From positions 1 through 64,000 of the forward strand of contig JAIXOX010000140.1 of assembly GCA_027486555.1 (NCBI GenBank): a stretch of 64,000 nucleotides of DNA, given 5' to 3'. Origin of the DNA: Comamonadaceae bacterium (lineage in GTDB: Bacteria; Pseudomonadota; Gammaproteobacteria; Burkholderiales; Burkholderiaceae_C). The notes beneath the pieces were generated by a model. That model saw only the letters and a list, made by a program, of their open reading frames with translations, did not search any database and was not told the DNA's origin. Below, one piece after another: positions 46,512 through 56,309 of this stretch. Every line of letters starts with the position of its first letter. Positions within the stretch are counted from its first letter, which is position 1. The position numbers were made by a program, and so were the translations under genes.

Positions 46512-47131
46512 TTTTGTGTTCCCTTGGCAGTCGCCAGCTCGCCCAACTTGGCAATGTCTTCGTCTTTCACGTTGACCATTTCTTTGAGTTTTTCGACGTC
46601 AACTTCGTCCACGTCATCGCCACGTTTGGGCCACTCACCCTGCTTGATGCACACAATGCACCGCACAATTTCAACCAAACCCTGAGCCAACAGGAATGCA
46701 CCCGCAATCGGCAAAATGGTTTTGAAAGGATAGATGGGCGGGCCATCGGCTGTGATGTTGGAGTGTTCGTTGATGGCCCAGGACTCTGCAGCAAAACCAT
46801 AGCCGGCATAAGCCAAAGCCACGACACCCGGAATGAAAAACAGGATGTAAAGAATCAAGTCCAACCAAGCCTGCAGGCGTGGCGGAAAAAAGCCATACAA
46901 CACGTCACCACGCACATGGCCGTTCTTGGACAAGGTGTAGGCACCCGCCATCATGAACAGAGAGCCATACATCATGCTCATCACGTCAAAGGCCCAAGCA
47001 TGAGGGCTGTCTAAAACATAGCGGGAGAACACCTCCCAAGAGATCATGAAGGTCAAGGCCACGATCAGCCAGGAAAAAAATTGACCGATCCAGGTGCTGA
47101 CTTTGTCAATAAAGAGCAAGAGATTTTGCAT
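46508..47131 (-). CDS. TRAP transporter small permease (DctQ family)
   Basis: This 207-residue membrane protein has four hydrophobic helices and the DctQ features FSWLIVALTFMISWEVFSRYVLDSPHAWAFDV and KNGHVRGDVLYG. It has an acidic C-terminal tail (DDVDEVDVEKLKEMV) absent from standard DctQ, in keeping with the enlarged partner permease. It overlaps dctM by 4 bp. Confidence 0.85.
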   Translation of the reverse strand: MQNLLLFIDKVSTWIGQFFSWLIVALTFMISWEVFSRYVLDSPHAWAFDVMSMMYGSLFMMAGAYTLSKNGHVRGDVLYGFFPPRLQAWLDLILYILFFIPGVVALAYAGYGFAAESWAINEHSNITADGPPIYPFKTILPIAGAFLLAQGLVEIVRCIVCIKQGEWPKRGDDVDEVDVEKLKEMVNVKDEDIAKLGELATAKGTQK

Positions 47132-47150
47132 TAGGGAACCATATAAATGA

Positions 47151-47181
47151 ATCAGCCATCCAGGGGGCCTGGATGGCTGAT
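47151..47181 (-). promoter_or_regulatory. dctP-dctQ intergenic hairpin
   Basis: ATCAGCCATCCAGG (47151-47164) and its exact complement (47168-47181) form a 14-bp stem with a 3-nt loop, 17 bp past dctP. There is no T-run. A strong hairpin here, as in other transport operons, would protect or attenuate the mRNA so the binding protein outnumbers the membrane subunits. Confidence 0.7.
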
Positions 47182-47198
47182 GGAAGCGCTAAAAGAAA

Positions 47199-48332
47199 TT
47201 AACCTTTTTTCGGTTCGGCGGCTTTGGCACCAAAGAAATGGTTCACAGCCATGCGACGGCTGATGTTGGTGTCCTGGTCCCACTTGACGGCACGTTGTGC
47301 AAAGGCGCGTTGCGATTCAACGATCTCTTTGAACAATGGATTTTCAGCAGACTTCTTGGCGACAATCTCAGTCCAGATTTTCAGCTGGTCTTGCAAAATC
47401 GCATCAGGTGTTTTGTAAAACTTGACCTTGTCCTTGGTCTGCAACTCGATGTAATCCTTGGAATAGCGGTCAATGGCTTTCCAGGACATGTCGGCCGAAG
47501 AAGCTTCTGTGGCGATGGCGATCACCGACTTCATCTTGGCAGGCAGCGCGTCGTACTTGGTCTTGTTGAACATGATCTCAAACGTCTCGGCGCTCTGGTG
47601 GTAGCTTTGCAGCATGCAGACCTTGGAGACATCGGGGAAACCCAAAATACGGTCAGAGGTGGCGTTGTTGAACTCAGCGCCGTCGAGCAGACCGCGGTCC
47701 ATGGCAGGGACGATTTCGCCGCCTGGCAAGGCGTTCACGGCAGCACCCATGGCGGTGAACAAGTCAATGGCCAAACCGTTGGTGCGGAACTTCAAGCCCT
47801 TGAAGTCAGATGACTTGGTGATCGGCTTTTTGAACCAGCCCAGGGGCTGAGTCGACATGGGGCCGTACAAGAAAGACTGCACGTTGCCGCCAATGGAGGC
47901 GTACAACTTGGCCAGCAGTTCAGCACCGCCGCCGTACTTGTGCCAAGACAAAATCATGTTGGCGTCCATGCCGAAGGCCGGGCCAGAGTTCCACAAGGCC
48001 AAAGCATTTTGCTTGCCGTAGTGGTAACCCAACACGCCGTGACCGCCGTCCAAAGTGCCTTTGGACACAGCATCAAGCAAACCAAATGCAGGCACCACAG
48101 CGCCAGCGGGCAGCACTTCGATCTTCAGATCGCCGCCGGTCATGTCGTTGACCTTCTTGGCGTAGTCCAGGGCGTACTCGTGGAAGATGTCCTTGGCTGG
48201 CCAAGTGCTCTGCCAACGCATGTTGATCGGGCCGGTTTGGGCCGTGGCGATCATGGGGGCAGAAATGGCACCTGCTGCAACGGCTGCGCCTTTGAGGAGG
48301 TTGCGACGACGTGGGGTTTTGGCTTCGGTCAA
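47199..48332 (-). CDS. TRAP transporter periplasmic binding protein (DctP family)
   Basis: This ~377-residue binding protein has a twin-arginine leader, PRRRNLLKGAAVAAGAISAP, indicating export in folded form through Tat. Family features follow: INMRWQSTWPAKDIFHEYA, GLKFRTNGLAIDLFTAMGAAVNALPGGEIVPAMDRGLLDGAEF and a C-terminal helix bundle. The start is a TTG at 48332, chosen because GGAG lies six bases upstream; another TTG at 48344 is poorer. Ligand unknown, perhaps a 2-oxo acid by subgroup. Confidence 0.85.
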   Translation of the reverse strand: MTEAKTPRRRNLLKGAAVAAGAISAPMIATAQTGPINMRWQSTWPAKDIFHEYALDYAKKVNDMTGGDLKIEVLPAGAVVPAFGLLDAVSKGTLDGGHGVLGYHYGKQNALALWNSGPAFGMDANMILSWHKYGGGAELLAKLYASIGGNVQSFLYGPMSTQPLGWFKKPITKSSDFKGLKFRTNGLAIDLFTAMGAAVNALPGGEIVPAMDRGLLDGAEFNNATSDRILGFPDVSKVCMLQSYHQSAETFEIMFNKTKYDALPAKMKSVIAIATEASSADMSWKAIDRYSKDYIELQTKDKVKFYKTPDAILQDQLKIWTEIVAKKSAENPLFKEIVESQRAFAQRAVKWDQDTNISRRMAVNHFFGAKAAEPKKG

Positions 48333-48622
48333 GGAGGTCTCCAATGGTTTTGAAACTTTTAAGCGTGAAAAGTTACCGCTTGGTTTCCATTATCCGAGCA
48401 GGCAGCCTCAGACTACTAAGTGAAAACCCGCAAACGACGCGACATTTTTTTCATTTCGAGTCATAAAAATTTTCAATCCCACCAACTTGTGGGTCTTTCG
48501 GCTCAAACACATTCAACAACTGGGCACACACCATGGTGTCGAGCCAGGGGTACTTGGACATGCTCGCTGCGCATCAAAAACAGCGACCTCGGACAAGACA
48601 AGAAAGGACGTGAACGGCTTTT

Positions 48623-50113
48623 TCAGGAGGCCCTGTGAACCGAGGTACTCGGTAATCGCATTGTGAAAACCGTGACCCACCCAGGATCGGATTTGAAATT
48701 CAGTTGACCACCTTGGGACTCGACTATGGCCCGACTGAGCCACAAGCCAACCCCCATACCCTGCGACTTGGAGGTTTTGAACAAGCTGAAAATTTCATCC
48801 TGCAGTTCCACAGGAATGCCTTTGCCGTTGTCTTGTACATGCAAGACCAAAAAACCCTCTTGCTCAAAGCCCCATATTTTCAGTTGAGGATAAAGGGGCC
48901 TTTTTTCGTTCAGGGCATCCATGGCGTTGTTGAACAAATTCAGCACCACCTGTTGCAGTTGGGTGGCATCGCCAAAAAAGCGCAATTCTGTTGAAAAGTC
49001 TGTGGTCAGCAAAATTTCAGACGCTTGCAATTGGACATGCAACAAACTCGCCACGTCCAAAACCAATTGATCCACACGCATGTCGGCTTTCTCCCCCTTG
49101 CTCAGGCGGAACAAATTGCGCAGTTTGCGGATGATGTCGGCTGAGCGTTGCGTGTCGCTGACGATGCAATCGGCCACCGACCTCAACATGGGCAAATCGC
49201 TCATGAGCGGATCATTCGGGAACCGGGCCAGTTTGCTTTGCAACAACTCAGCATGCAGCAATATGGCCGTGAGGGGTTGATTCAGTTCATGGGCAAAACT
49301 GGCCACCAATGCGCCCATGCCGGCGCTTTTATTGGACAAGGTGAGCTGGCGGATGATTTCGTCGCGTTCGAGCAACAAGACACCCAGAGCCTCTGAATGC
49401 CGCAGCGCCATCGCCGAGCGTTCATGCTCAATGGCCAATTTTCTTTCGACTTCGATTTTGGCACGGTGGTGTTTGTCAACGTAAATCTGCATGAAACCCA
49501 CGTTGAGCATGACCATGGCCACGAACTGGCCGGCAAACACAACAAAATTGTCCCAGCTGACTGCATACAAATCGGTCGCACCCCAAGCCGTCAGCAGCGC
49601 CAAAGTCTTGATGCCCAGAGTTCCCACCAGCACACAACCGGCCCAGTAAACTGCATTGGCCCCGATGGCGTCATGGGTGCGGGCAATGCGTCGGCCTGAC
49701 CAACAATAATCGGCACAGTTGATGGTGTAAAAAAAATAAAACAGCAACACGATGGTGCTTTCGGGAGCGCCCGAGAAATGCAAGCCATAACTCAGTCCCA
49801 GATACACCACGTTGGCCAAACCCGACCACCACATCCACCGCGCTGAAGGCGGTCCATCCAAGGAGCGCAAGGCGATCTGACGGCCCCAATTGCCAGCGGC
49901 CATCAGAAACTGCCCCATCACCACAATCAGGCTGTACGAAATCCAGCCTCGGCTGCCCAGCAGGCACAAGCCCAAGGCACTGGCAATGCCAGAAACGCTC
50001 CAAAGTACCACCCTGGGGCTGCGAAAGCGGGCCATGCCATACCAAATGGCCGCATACAGCATCAGGTACAAAAACGCGTCCATCCAGAAGACGGTTTGCA
50101 TGTTGAAATTCAA
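48623..50113 (-). CDS. Membrane sensor histidine kinase (orphan)
   Basis: This ~496-residue kinase has an N-terminal half of about six or seven hydrophobic segments (to residue ~205) without a periplasmic domain, then a short coiled linker. HisKA has FAHELNQPLTAILLHAELL with the phosphorylated His near residue 276. The ATPase domain shows NLFNNAMDAL, DNGKGI and GMGVGLWLSRAIV. The HELNQP form recalls DctB- and FixL-like kinases. The TTG start at 50113 has GGGAG six bases upstream; ATG at 50101 is the alternative. No response regulator is nearby. It may sense for the adjacent TRAP or formate genes. Confidence 0.82.
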   Translation of the reverse strand: MNFNMQTVFWMDAFLYLMLYAAIWYGMARFRSPRVVLWSVSGIASALGLCLLGSRGWISYSLIVVMGQFLMAAGNWGRQIALRSLDGPPSARWMWWSGLANVVYLGLSYGLHFSGAPESTIVLLFYFFYTINCADYCWSGRRIARTHDAIGANAVYWAGCVLVGTLGIKTLALLTAWGATDLYAVSWDNFVVFAGQFVAMVMLNVGFMQIYVDKHHRAKIEVERKLAIEHERSAMALRHSEALGVLLLERDEIIRQLTLSNKSAGMGALVASFAHELNQPLTAILLHAELLQSKLARFPNDPLMSDLPMLRSVADCIVSDTQRSADIIRKLRNLFRLSKGEKADMRVDQLVLDVASLLHVQLQASEILLTTDFSTELRFFGDATQLQQVVLNLFNNAMDALNEKRPLYPQLKIWGFEQEGFLVLHVQDNGKGIPVELQDEIFSLFKTSKSQGMGVGLWLSRAIVESQGGQLNFKSDPGWVTVFTMRLPSTSVHRAS

Positions 50114-50194
50114 AACGAGCTCCCTGGCCTGGTGGGTCGTACACACCGACAGCAGGCCCCAAGTCCTCGCCCTGCCGATTCATGACACCCAGGA

Positions 50195-52987
50195 TTATGC
50201 TTTCTGGGAGTGAATACCTTGGACTTGAACAGCGCAATATTTGAATTCTGGAATTTTGCCAAACGGGTCCAGCGCCGCGTTGGTCAGCAAATTGGCCGCC
50301 GCCTCTTGGTAGGCAAAGGGGATGTACACCGTGCCCAGCGGCGTGCCGTCGTCCTGGCGCAACTGCAACAGCACCTCGCCGCGCCGTGAGGCGATGCACA
50401 CGGGCTGCCCGGCCTGCAAACCCAGCCGCCGCATCTCGCTGCCGTGCATCGAGGCCGTGGCCGCAGGCTCCAGCGCATCGAGCACCGTGGCGCGGCGCGT
50501 CATGCTGCCGGTGTGCCAGTGCTCCAGTTGCCGCCCGGTGATCAGCACCATCGGGTACGCGGCATCGGGCTGCTCGTTGGCGGGGATCAGGCTGGCGGGC
50601 ACCAATCGCACCCGGCCGTCGGCTGTGGGGAAATGGTCATGGAAGACGATGGGCTGACCCGGGTCGTCGGCGCTCACGCACGGATAGGTAACCGAGCCCG
50701 CATTTAGGCGCGCCCAGTTGATGCCGCCAATGGCGGGGGCCATGGCTTGGCGCATTTCTTCATAGACCTGTGCCACACCCTCTTGCTCGCCTGCGTAGTG
50801 CCAGTTCAGGCCCATGCGCTGGGCGACCTGCTGGATGATCCAGAGGTCGGGTTTGGCGTCGCCCGGCGGCAGTACGGCCTGGCGGCCCATCTGCACGGTG
50901 CGGTCGGTGTTGCTCACGGTGCCAGTTTTCTCGGGCCAGGCGCTGGCGGGCAGCACCACATCGGCCAGCCAAGCGGTTTCGGTCAAGAAGATGTCTTGCA
51001 CCACCAGATGCTGCAAGCTGGCCAGCGCATGGCGGGCGTGGTTCAGGTCCGGGTCGCTCATGGCCGGGTTCTCGCCCATGATGTACATGCCACGCACCTT
51101 GTGCGGGTCGCTGTCCGGGGCCAAGGCTTTGTGCATGATCTCGACCACGGTGTAACCGGGTTGGTCGTCCAGCTTCGTGTCCCAGAACTTTTCAAACCAA
51201 TCGTGCGCCGATTTGTCGGTAACCCGCTGGTAGTTGGGGTACATCATCGGGATCAGGCCCGCGTCGCTCGCGCCTTGCACGTTGTTTTGACCGCGCAAGG
51301 GGTGCAGGCCGGTGCCGGGGCGGCCAATCTGTCCGGTGATGCTGGCCAGCGCAATCAGGCAGCGCGCGTTGTCGGTGCCGTGCACATGCTGGCTGACGCC
51401 CATGCCCCACAGAATCATGGCGGCTTTGGCGTTGGCGTAGGCCCGTGCTACTTCGCGGATGGTGTCGGCTGGAATGCCGCACACCGCGCTCATGGCTTCG
51501 GGTGTATAGCCCTGCACATGGGCCTTGAGTGCGGCCACGTTGTCGGCACGGTCGCGCAAAAACTGTTCGTCGCACAGGTTCTCGGTGACGATGACGTGCA
51601 GCATGGCGTTGAGCAGGGCCACATCGGTGTCGGCCTTGAACTGCAGGTTACGCCAAGTGTGGCGGCCAATGTCTGTGATGCGCGGGTCGGCCAGCACGAT
51701 GCGGGTGCCGCGCTGGGCGGCATTTTTCATCCAGGTGGCGGCCACTGGGTGGTTGTTGGTGGGGTTGGCGCCGATGACGATGATCAGGTCTGAGTGCTCG
51801 ACATCGCGCACCGGGTTGCTCACCGCGCCCGAGCCCATCCCTTCGAGCAGGGCCGCCACGCTGGAGGCATGGCACAAACGCGTGCAGTGGTCCACGTTGT
51901 TGCTGCCAAAACCGGTGCGCACCAGCTTCTGGAACAAGTAGGCTTCTTCGTTGCTGCCTTTGGCCGAGCCAAAACCGGCCAGCGATTTGGGGCCGTGTTG
52001 TGCGCGCAAAGCGTTGAGAGGCTGCGTTGCCAGATCGAGCGCTTCTTCCCATGTCGCTTCGCGGAACACTTCGCGCCAGTTGGTCTGCCCATCGACCAGG
52101 CTCAGGTCCTTGGCCACGCCCGTTTTGCGGATCAATGGTTTGGTGATGCGGTCTGGGCTGTGGATGTAGTCCATGCCAAAGCGGCCCTTGACGCACAAGC
52201 GGCCCTCATTTGCAGGGCCTTCGCGGCCTTTGACGCTGATGATCTTTTCGTCTTTGACCTGGAAAGTCACCAAACACCCCACGCCGCAGAAAGGACACAC
52301 CGAGTCAACCTCGCGGTCCACCTTTTGCGGACCCATGTGGCTCTTGGGCATGAGCGCGCCCGTGGGACAAGCCTGCACACATTCGCCGCAACCCACACAC
52401 GAGCTCCCGCCCATCGGGTCGGCCAAGTCGAACACCACTTGGGTGTGCGCGCCCCGAAAGGCCAGACCGATCACGTCATTGACCTGAAGGTCTCGGCAAG
52501 CGCGTTCACAGCGGTTGCACTGGATGCAGGCATCCAAGTTCACGGCCATGGCGGGGTGCGACAGGTCGGCGGGCACAGCCTCACGCTTGAGCGCGGCCAA
52601 TGCAGGACGAACCTGCACGCCGAGGTGCTCGGCCCATTGGCTCAATTCGCCGTGCGGGGCCTCGGCACGGTCGTCCAGCCATTTATGCCCCTGCTCGGGC
52701 AAGTCGGCCAGCAACATCTCAAGCACCAGCTTCTGGCTTTTGACAGCGCGTTCGCTGTCGGTGCGTACTTGCATGCCGGGTGTGGCGCTGCGGCAGCAGC
52801 TTGGGGCCAGGGTGCGTTCGCCTTCAACTTCGACCACACAAGCGCGGCAGTTGCCATCGGGCGCGAGGCCTTCTTTGTGGCACAAGTGCGGGATGGCGAT
52901 GCCCAACTCTTTGGCGATGTTGAAAATGCTTTTTCCTGCGGCTGCTTCAACCGATTCGCCGTTGAGGGTGAATTGAACCTTGCTCAT
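50195..52987 (-). CDS. fdsA: NAD-dependent formate dehydrogenase, molybdenum subunit
   Basis: This 930-residue subunit oxidises formate to CO2 at a molybdopterin-bis-MGD centre. An N-terminal [2Fe-2S] domain (Cys36, Cys47, Cys50, Cys64/65) is followed by two ferredoxin-like cluster motifs (CIQCNRC, CVGCGEC) and the [4Fe-4S] motif VCPFCGVGC. The Mo-ligand cysteine lies in VDHCTRLCHASS, a cysteine not selenocysteine enzyme. GGGAG precedes the ATG. It is downstream of the fused FdsB with a REP hairpin between. Confidence 0.93.
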   Translation of the reverse strand: MSKVQFTLNGESVEAAAGKSIFNIAKELGIAIPHLCHKEGLAPDGNCRACVVEVEGERTLAPSCCRSATPGMQVRTDSERAVKSQKLVLEMLLADLPEQGHKWLDDRAEAPHGELSQWAEHLGVQVRPALAALKREAVPADLSHPAMAVNLDACIQCNRCERACRDLQVNDVIGLAFRGAHTQVVFDLADPMGGSSCVGCGECVQACPTGALMPKSHMGPQKVDREVDSVCPFCGVGCLVTFQVKDEKIISVKGREGPANEGRLCVKGRFGMDYIHSPDRITKPLIRKTGVAKDLSLVDGQTNWREVFREATWEEALDLATQPLNALRAQHGPKSLAGFGSAKGSNEEAYLFQKLVRTGFGSNNVDHCTRLCHASSVAALLEGMGSGAVSNPVRDVEHSDLIIVIGANPTNNHPVAATWMKNAAQRGTRIVLADPRITDIGRHTWRNLQFKADTDVALLNAMLHVIVTENLCDEQFLRDRADNVAALKAHVQGYTPEAMSAVCGIPADTIREVARAYANAKAAMILWGMGVSQHVHGTDNARCLIALASITGQIGRPGTGLHPLRGQNNVQGASDAGLIPMMYPNYQRVTDKSAHDWFEKFWDTKLDDQPGYTVVEIMHKALAPDSDPHKVRGMYIMGENPAMSDPDLNHARHALASLQHLVVQDIFLTETAWLADVVLPASAWPEKTGTVSNTDRTVQMGRQAVLPPGDAKPDLWIIQQVAQRMGLNWHYAGEQEGVAQVYEEMRQAMAPAIGGINWARLNAGSVTYPCVSADDPGQPIVFHDHFPTADGRVRLVPASLIPANEQPDAAYPMVLITGRQLEHWHTGSMTRRATVLDALEPAATASMHGSEMRRLGLQAGQPVCIASRRGEVLLQLRQDDGTPLGTVYIPFAYQEAAANLLTNAALDPFGKIPEFKYCAVQVQGIHSQKA

Positions 52988-52999
52988 GCAAGCTCTCCC

Positions 53000-53064
53000 T
53001 GTGGGAGCGGCGCCCTCGCCGCGATGAGCCCTCTGATATTTGCGTCGAGGGCGTCGCTCCTACA
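53000..53064. repeat. REP-like hairpin between fdsB and fdsA
   Basis: TGTGGGAGCGGCGCCCTCG (53000-53018) pairs with CGAGGGCGTCGCTCCTACA (53046-53064) with a few mismatches. The element fills nearly the whole 82-bp gap and ends only a few bases before the fdsA ribosome site, so it could affect fdsA translation or relative transcript levels. Confidence 0.7.
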
Positions 53065-53069
53065 AAACA

Positions 53070-54797
53070 TCATGTCTGCACCCCCACTTCGTGCGGAAAA
53101 TAATCCAACACACAACGGATCGGATTGGGTGCTGCCTGCCCCAAGCCGCAAATGGATGCATCGCCCATCACCTGTGCCAGATCTTGCAAGGTGTCGGCAT
53201 CCCAAACCTCAGCGGTCATGAGCTGCGCTGCTTTGTCGGTGCCCACACGGCAGGGTGTGCATTGGCCGCAGCTTTCGTGTGCAAAAAAGCGCATCACATT
53301 CAGCGCCGCTTCTCGTGCACTGTCGTGTTGACTCAGCACCATCACAGCGGCCGAACCGATGAAGCAGCCGTGCGGCTGCAGGGTGTCAAAGTCCAGCGGC
53401 ACATCGGCCAGGCGCGCGGGCAAAATGCCGCCGCTGGCCCCACCCGGCAGGTAGGCGTAAAGCGTGTGCCCATCGGCCATGCCGCCGCAGTATTCATCCA
53501 CCAACTCGCGCAGCGTGATGCCCGCGGGCGCGAGCTTGACGCCCGGTTGTTTGACGCGACCGCTCACGCTGAAACGGCGCAGGCCTTTGCGGTCATGGCG
53601 TCCTTGCGATGCAAAGCTGTCTGCGCCCTTCTCCAGCAATTCGCGAATCCAGAACAGTGTCTCGAAGTTGTGCTCCAGGGTCGGACGGCCGAACAGGCCC
53701 ACCTCGGCAATGTAGGGCGGGCGCATGCGCGGCTCACCGCGTTTGCCCTCGATGCTTTCGATCATGGCGGACTCTTCGCCGCAGATGTAGGCCCCCGCGC
53801 CCCGGCGCAGTTCGATGTGCGGTAAAGCGCAAGGCGGGTTGGCCTGCAATGCGGCCAACTCTTCGGTCAACATCACACGCGCCTCGTGGTATTCATCGCG
53901 CAAATAGATGTAAACCGCCTCGCAACCCACCACACTGGCAGCGATCAACACACCCTCCAAAAAGCGGTGCGGATCGGCCTCCAAGCAGGTGCGGTCCTTG
54001 AAGGTGCCGGGCTCGCCCTCGTCGATGTTCACGGCCATCAGGCGCGGTGCGGCCTGACTGCGCACGATGCGCCATTTGCGGCCTGCCGGAAAACCCGCGC
54101 CGCCCAAGCCACGCAGGCCTGAAGACTCCAGCAGCTGGATGACCGACTCGTGGTCTTTCAGACCGGCAGCCACTTGCAAGGCCAGCCGGTAGCCCCCGGC
54201 TTTTTTGTATTCGTCGTAACGCAGCGCCTGGGTCAAAGCCAAAGGCTGCGTACTGTTCTCTGCTACCAAACGGGTCACATGTTCGCTCGTTGCTTGCGCC
54301 ACGGCCTGCTGACCCACCTGCGCCACAGGGGCCTGCTCGCAGCGGCCCAGACAAGGCACGTTGACGACCTGCACGTCGCCCGTCAGATCCCGCTGCAATT
54401 GCCGCAGCAAGCTGTCGCTGCCCGCCAAACTGCAGCTCAGGCTGTCGCACACCCGCACAGTGATGCGCGGTGCCGCTTCATCGTCTTTCAGGATTTCAAA
54501 GTGGTGGTAGAAAGAAGCGACCTCGAACACCTCGACCACGGGCAGCCGCATTTCGGCCGCGAGCGCCACGATGTGGCGCTCGAACAGCCCATGGAAATGG
54601 TCGTTCAGCACATGCAGGTGCTCGATCAGCAAATCGCGGCGGTGGCCTTCTGTGGGCTTGGCACCGATCAGGGCCTGGACTTCGGCTCGTGCCTCGTCCG
54701 AAGCATGTCGGCCTTTGAGTTGCGAACGGGGCTTGCGCAGTTGCTCGCGCAAGGCATTCAATCCGATGCGGGTTTCAGAAGCGGAATCGGTTTGCAT
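53070..54797 (-). CDS. fdsB: Formate dehydrogenase NADH-side subunit, FdsG-FdsB fusion
   Basis: Residues ~1-180 of 575 form a NuoE/FdsG-like thioredoxin-fold domain with a [2Fe-2S] site (CDSLSC, then VPCLGRCE). Residues ~190-575 are NuoF/FdsB-like: GRGLGGAGFPAGRKW-type NADH/FMN loop (LRGLGGAGFPAGRKW), GAYICGEESAMIESIEGKRGEPR and the [4Fe-4S] motif SCGQCTPCR. It passes formate electrons to NAD+. In Cupriavidus and Rhodobacter these are separate genes. The ATG at 54797 has weak ribosome-site support; a GTG at 54809 is possible. No fdsC or fdsD was found. Confidence 0.88.
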   Translation of the reverse strand: MQTDSASETRIGLNALREQLRKPRSQLKGRHASDEARAEVQALIGAKPTEGHRRDLLIEHLHVLNDHFHGLFERHIVALAAEMRLPVVEVFEVASFYHHFEILKDDEAAPRITVRVCDSLSCSLAGSDSLLRQLQRDLTGDVQVVNVPCLGRCEQAPVAQVGQQAVAQATSEHVTRLVAENSTQPLALTQALRYDEYKKAGGYRLALQVAAGLKDHESVIQLLESSGLRGLGGAGFPAGRKWRIVRSQAAPRLMAVNIDEGEPGTFKDRTCLEADPHRFLEGVLIAASVVGCEAVYIYLRDEYHEARVMLTEELAALQANPPCALPHIELRRGAGAYICGEESAMIESIEGKRGEPRMRPPYIAEVGLFGRPTLEHNFETLFWIRELLEKGADSFASQGRHDRKGLRRFSVSGRVKQPGVKLAPAGITLRELVDEYCGGMADGHTLYAYLPGGASGGILPARLADVPLDFDTLQPHGCFIGSAAVMVLSQHDSAREAALNVMRFFAHESCGQCTPCRVGTDKAAQLMTAEVWDADTLQDLAQVMGDASICGLGQAAPNPIRCVLDYFPHEVGVQT

Positions 54798-54850
54798 GCG
54801 ATGGGTCACATCCGTTGGTGAAATTCATGTCAGCCGTGAGCAAACGCGTG

Positions 54851-54926
54851 ATGTCGGGACTGAAGCCACCGACCTACAAAAGTCAAGTGCGCTGATTTGT
54901 AGGTCGACGGCTTCAGCCCCGACATG
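54851..54926. repeat. REP-like hairpin, ATGTCGGG-CTGAAGCC family
   Basis: Imperfectly complementary arms contain ATGTCGGG, CTGAAGCC and CGACCTACAAA on the left and their reverse on the right (TTTGTAGGTCG, GGCTTCAG, CCCGACAT). The loop is about 15 nt. It separates boxA's end from the formate dehydrogenase start and is a different family from the GTAGGAGC hairpins. Confidence 0.7.
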
Positions 54927-54954
54927 ACCGCGAAGCGCACAGTATCCGCTTGGA

Positions 54955-56268
54955 TCAATAAGTTTCCAGGTGCAAACGGCCTTCTTTCTTGAGCGCGCCA
55001 CCGATGGCTTCCCAGTCCAGACCGGCGTTTTGCGCGATGTCGCGCAAGGCCATGACCACGCCCTCTTCCATGCTTTTCAAGCCACAGACATAAAAGCAGG
55101 TGTTCGGGTCTTTGAGTTGCAGCGCGATGTCGGCGGCGCGCTCGCGCAGCGCGTCTTGCACATAACGCTTGGGCTTGCCCACTTCGCGCGAGAAAGCGAA
55201 CTCGGTGTCGATGAAGTCTTTGGGCAAGTTGTTGAGCGGCCCAAAGTACGGCAACTCTGCAGGAGTGCGGGCACCGAAGAACAGCATCAATTTGCCACCT
55301 TCAAATTTACCGCTGGCCCTCAGGCGGCGACGCCATTCGGTCATGGCGCGCATGGGGGCAGAACCCGTACCCGTGCAGATCATGACAATGTTGCTCTTGG
55401 GGTGGTTGGGCATCAAGAAGCTCGCGCCAAACGGACCGATGACCTGCACTTTGTCGCCAACCAACAGGTCGCACATGAAGTTGGAGGCCACACCACGCAC
55501 AGCTTGGCCGTCGTGGTCTTCGAGCACGCGCTTGATGGTGAGCGACACGTTGTTGTGGCCTGGGCGCTCGCCATTGCGGGGGCTGGCTATGGAGTACTGG
55601 CGCGCATGGTGCGGTTTGCCATTGGCGTCCAGGCCGGGCGGGATGATGCCAATCGACTGGCCTTCGAGCACCGGAAATGGCAAGTTGCCGAAGTCGAGCA
55701 CGATATGGTGCGTGTCGTAGTCTTGCTGACCCTCTAGCAAACCTACTTCGGTGACACGCAGATTGCCTGTCACGCTGGCAGTGATGGTTTTGTCTTGCGC
55801 CTTGGGGCCGTAGAGGTTGGTGTAGGCGTGGGCCGCTGACCAAGGAGGGATGGTCGCGCCGAATTGCGCCGAGTTGAAGCCCGAAGCCGCGGCGGTGCTG
55901 ACGGCCGAAGCCGAGGACGCTGCAGCCGATTGCAGTGCGGTTTGCGCTTCTTCTTGTGCAGTGTCTGCGACACCACCCGCAGCAGCCAACTCTTGAGCAC
56001 TCAGTTCTGGGGGCAGGTCGTACCACTTGAGTTGTTCTTCGATGGTGTAGGCCTTGGCCTTGGGCACCATGCGCCAGTTGTCGATGGAGCCGGTGGGGCA
56101 TGGCGAGATGCAATCCATGCAACCGTTGCAGATGTCGGCCTTGACCACGTAGTTGAGCGAGTCGTGCGTGATCGCGCCCACCGGGCAGATCGCTTCGCAG
56201 GTGTTGCAGCGGATGCAGATTTCCGGGTCGATCAGGTGTTGTTTGATCAGCGTCGCTTCGGTGCTCAT
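54955..56268 (-). CDS. boxA: Benzoyl-CoA 2,3-epoxidase reductase subunit
   Basis: This 437-residue iron-sulfur flavoprotein passes NADPH electrons to BoxB. N-terminal motifs [12 protein letters not shown] and [12 protein letters not shown] bind two [4Fe-4S] clusters. An Ala/Ser-rich linker (about residues 95-130) follows, then an FNR-type reductase with [12 protein letters not shown] (FAD), [12 protein letters not shown] (NADPH) and a C-terminal LHLETY. The ATG at 56268 is the family start; the frame stays open upstream only through repeats. Confidence 0.92.
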   Translation of the reverse strand: MSTEATLIKQHLIDPEICIRCNTCEAICPVGAITHDSLNYVVKADICNGCMDCISPCPTGSIDNWRMVPKAKAYTIEEQLKWYDLPPELSAQELAAAGGVADTAQEEAQTALQSAAASSASAVSTAAASGFNSAQFGATIPPWSAAHAYTNLYGPKAQDKTITASVTGNLRVTEVGLLEGQQDYDTHHIVLDFGNLPFPVLEGQSIGIIPPGLDANGKPHHARQYSIASPRNGERPGHNNVSLTIKRVLEDHDGQAVRGVASNFMCDLLVGDKVQVIGPFGASFLMPNHPKSNIVMICTGTGSAPMRAMTEWRRRLRASGKFEGGKLMLFFGARTPAELPYFGPLNNLPKDFIDTEFAFSREVGKPKRYVQDALRERAADIALQLKDPNTCFYVCGLKSMEEGVVMALRDIAQNAGLDWEAIGGALKKEGRLHLETY

Positions 56269-56309
56269 GTCTTGGCTCTCTTGTGTTTTGGCGTTTTCTG
56301 TCTGTGGTG

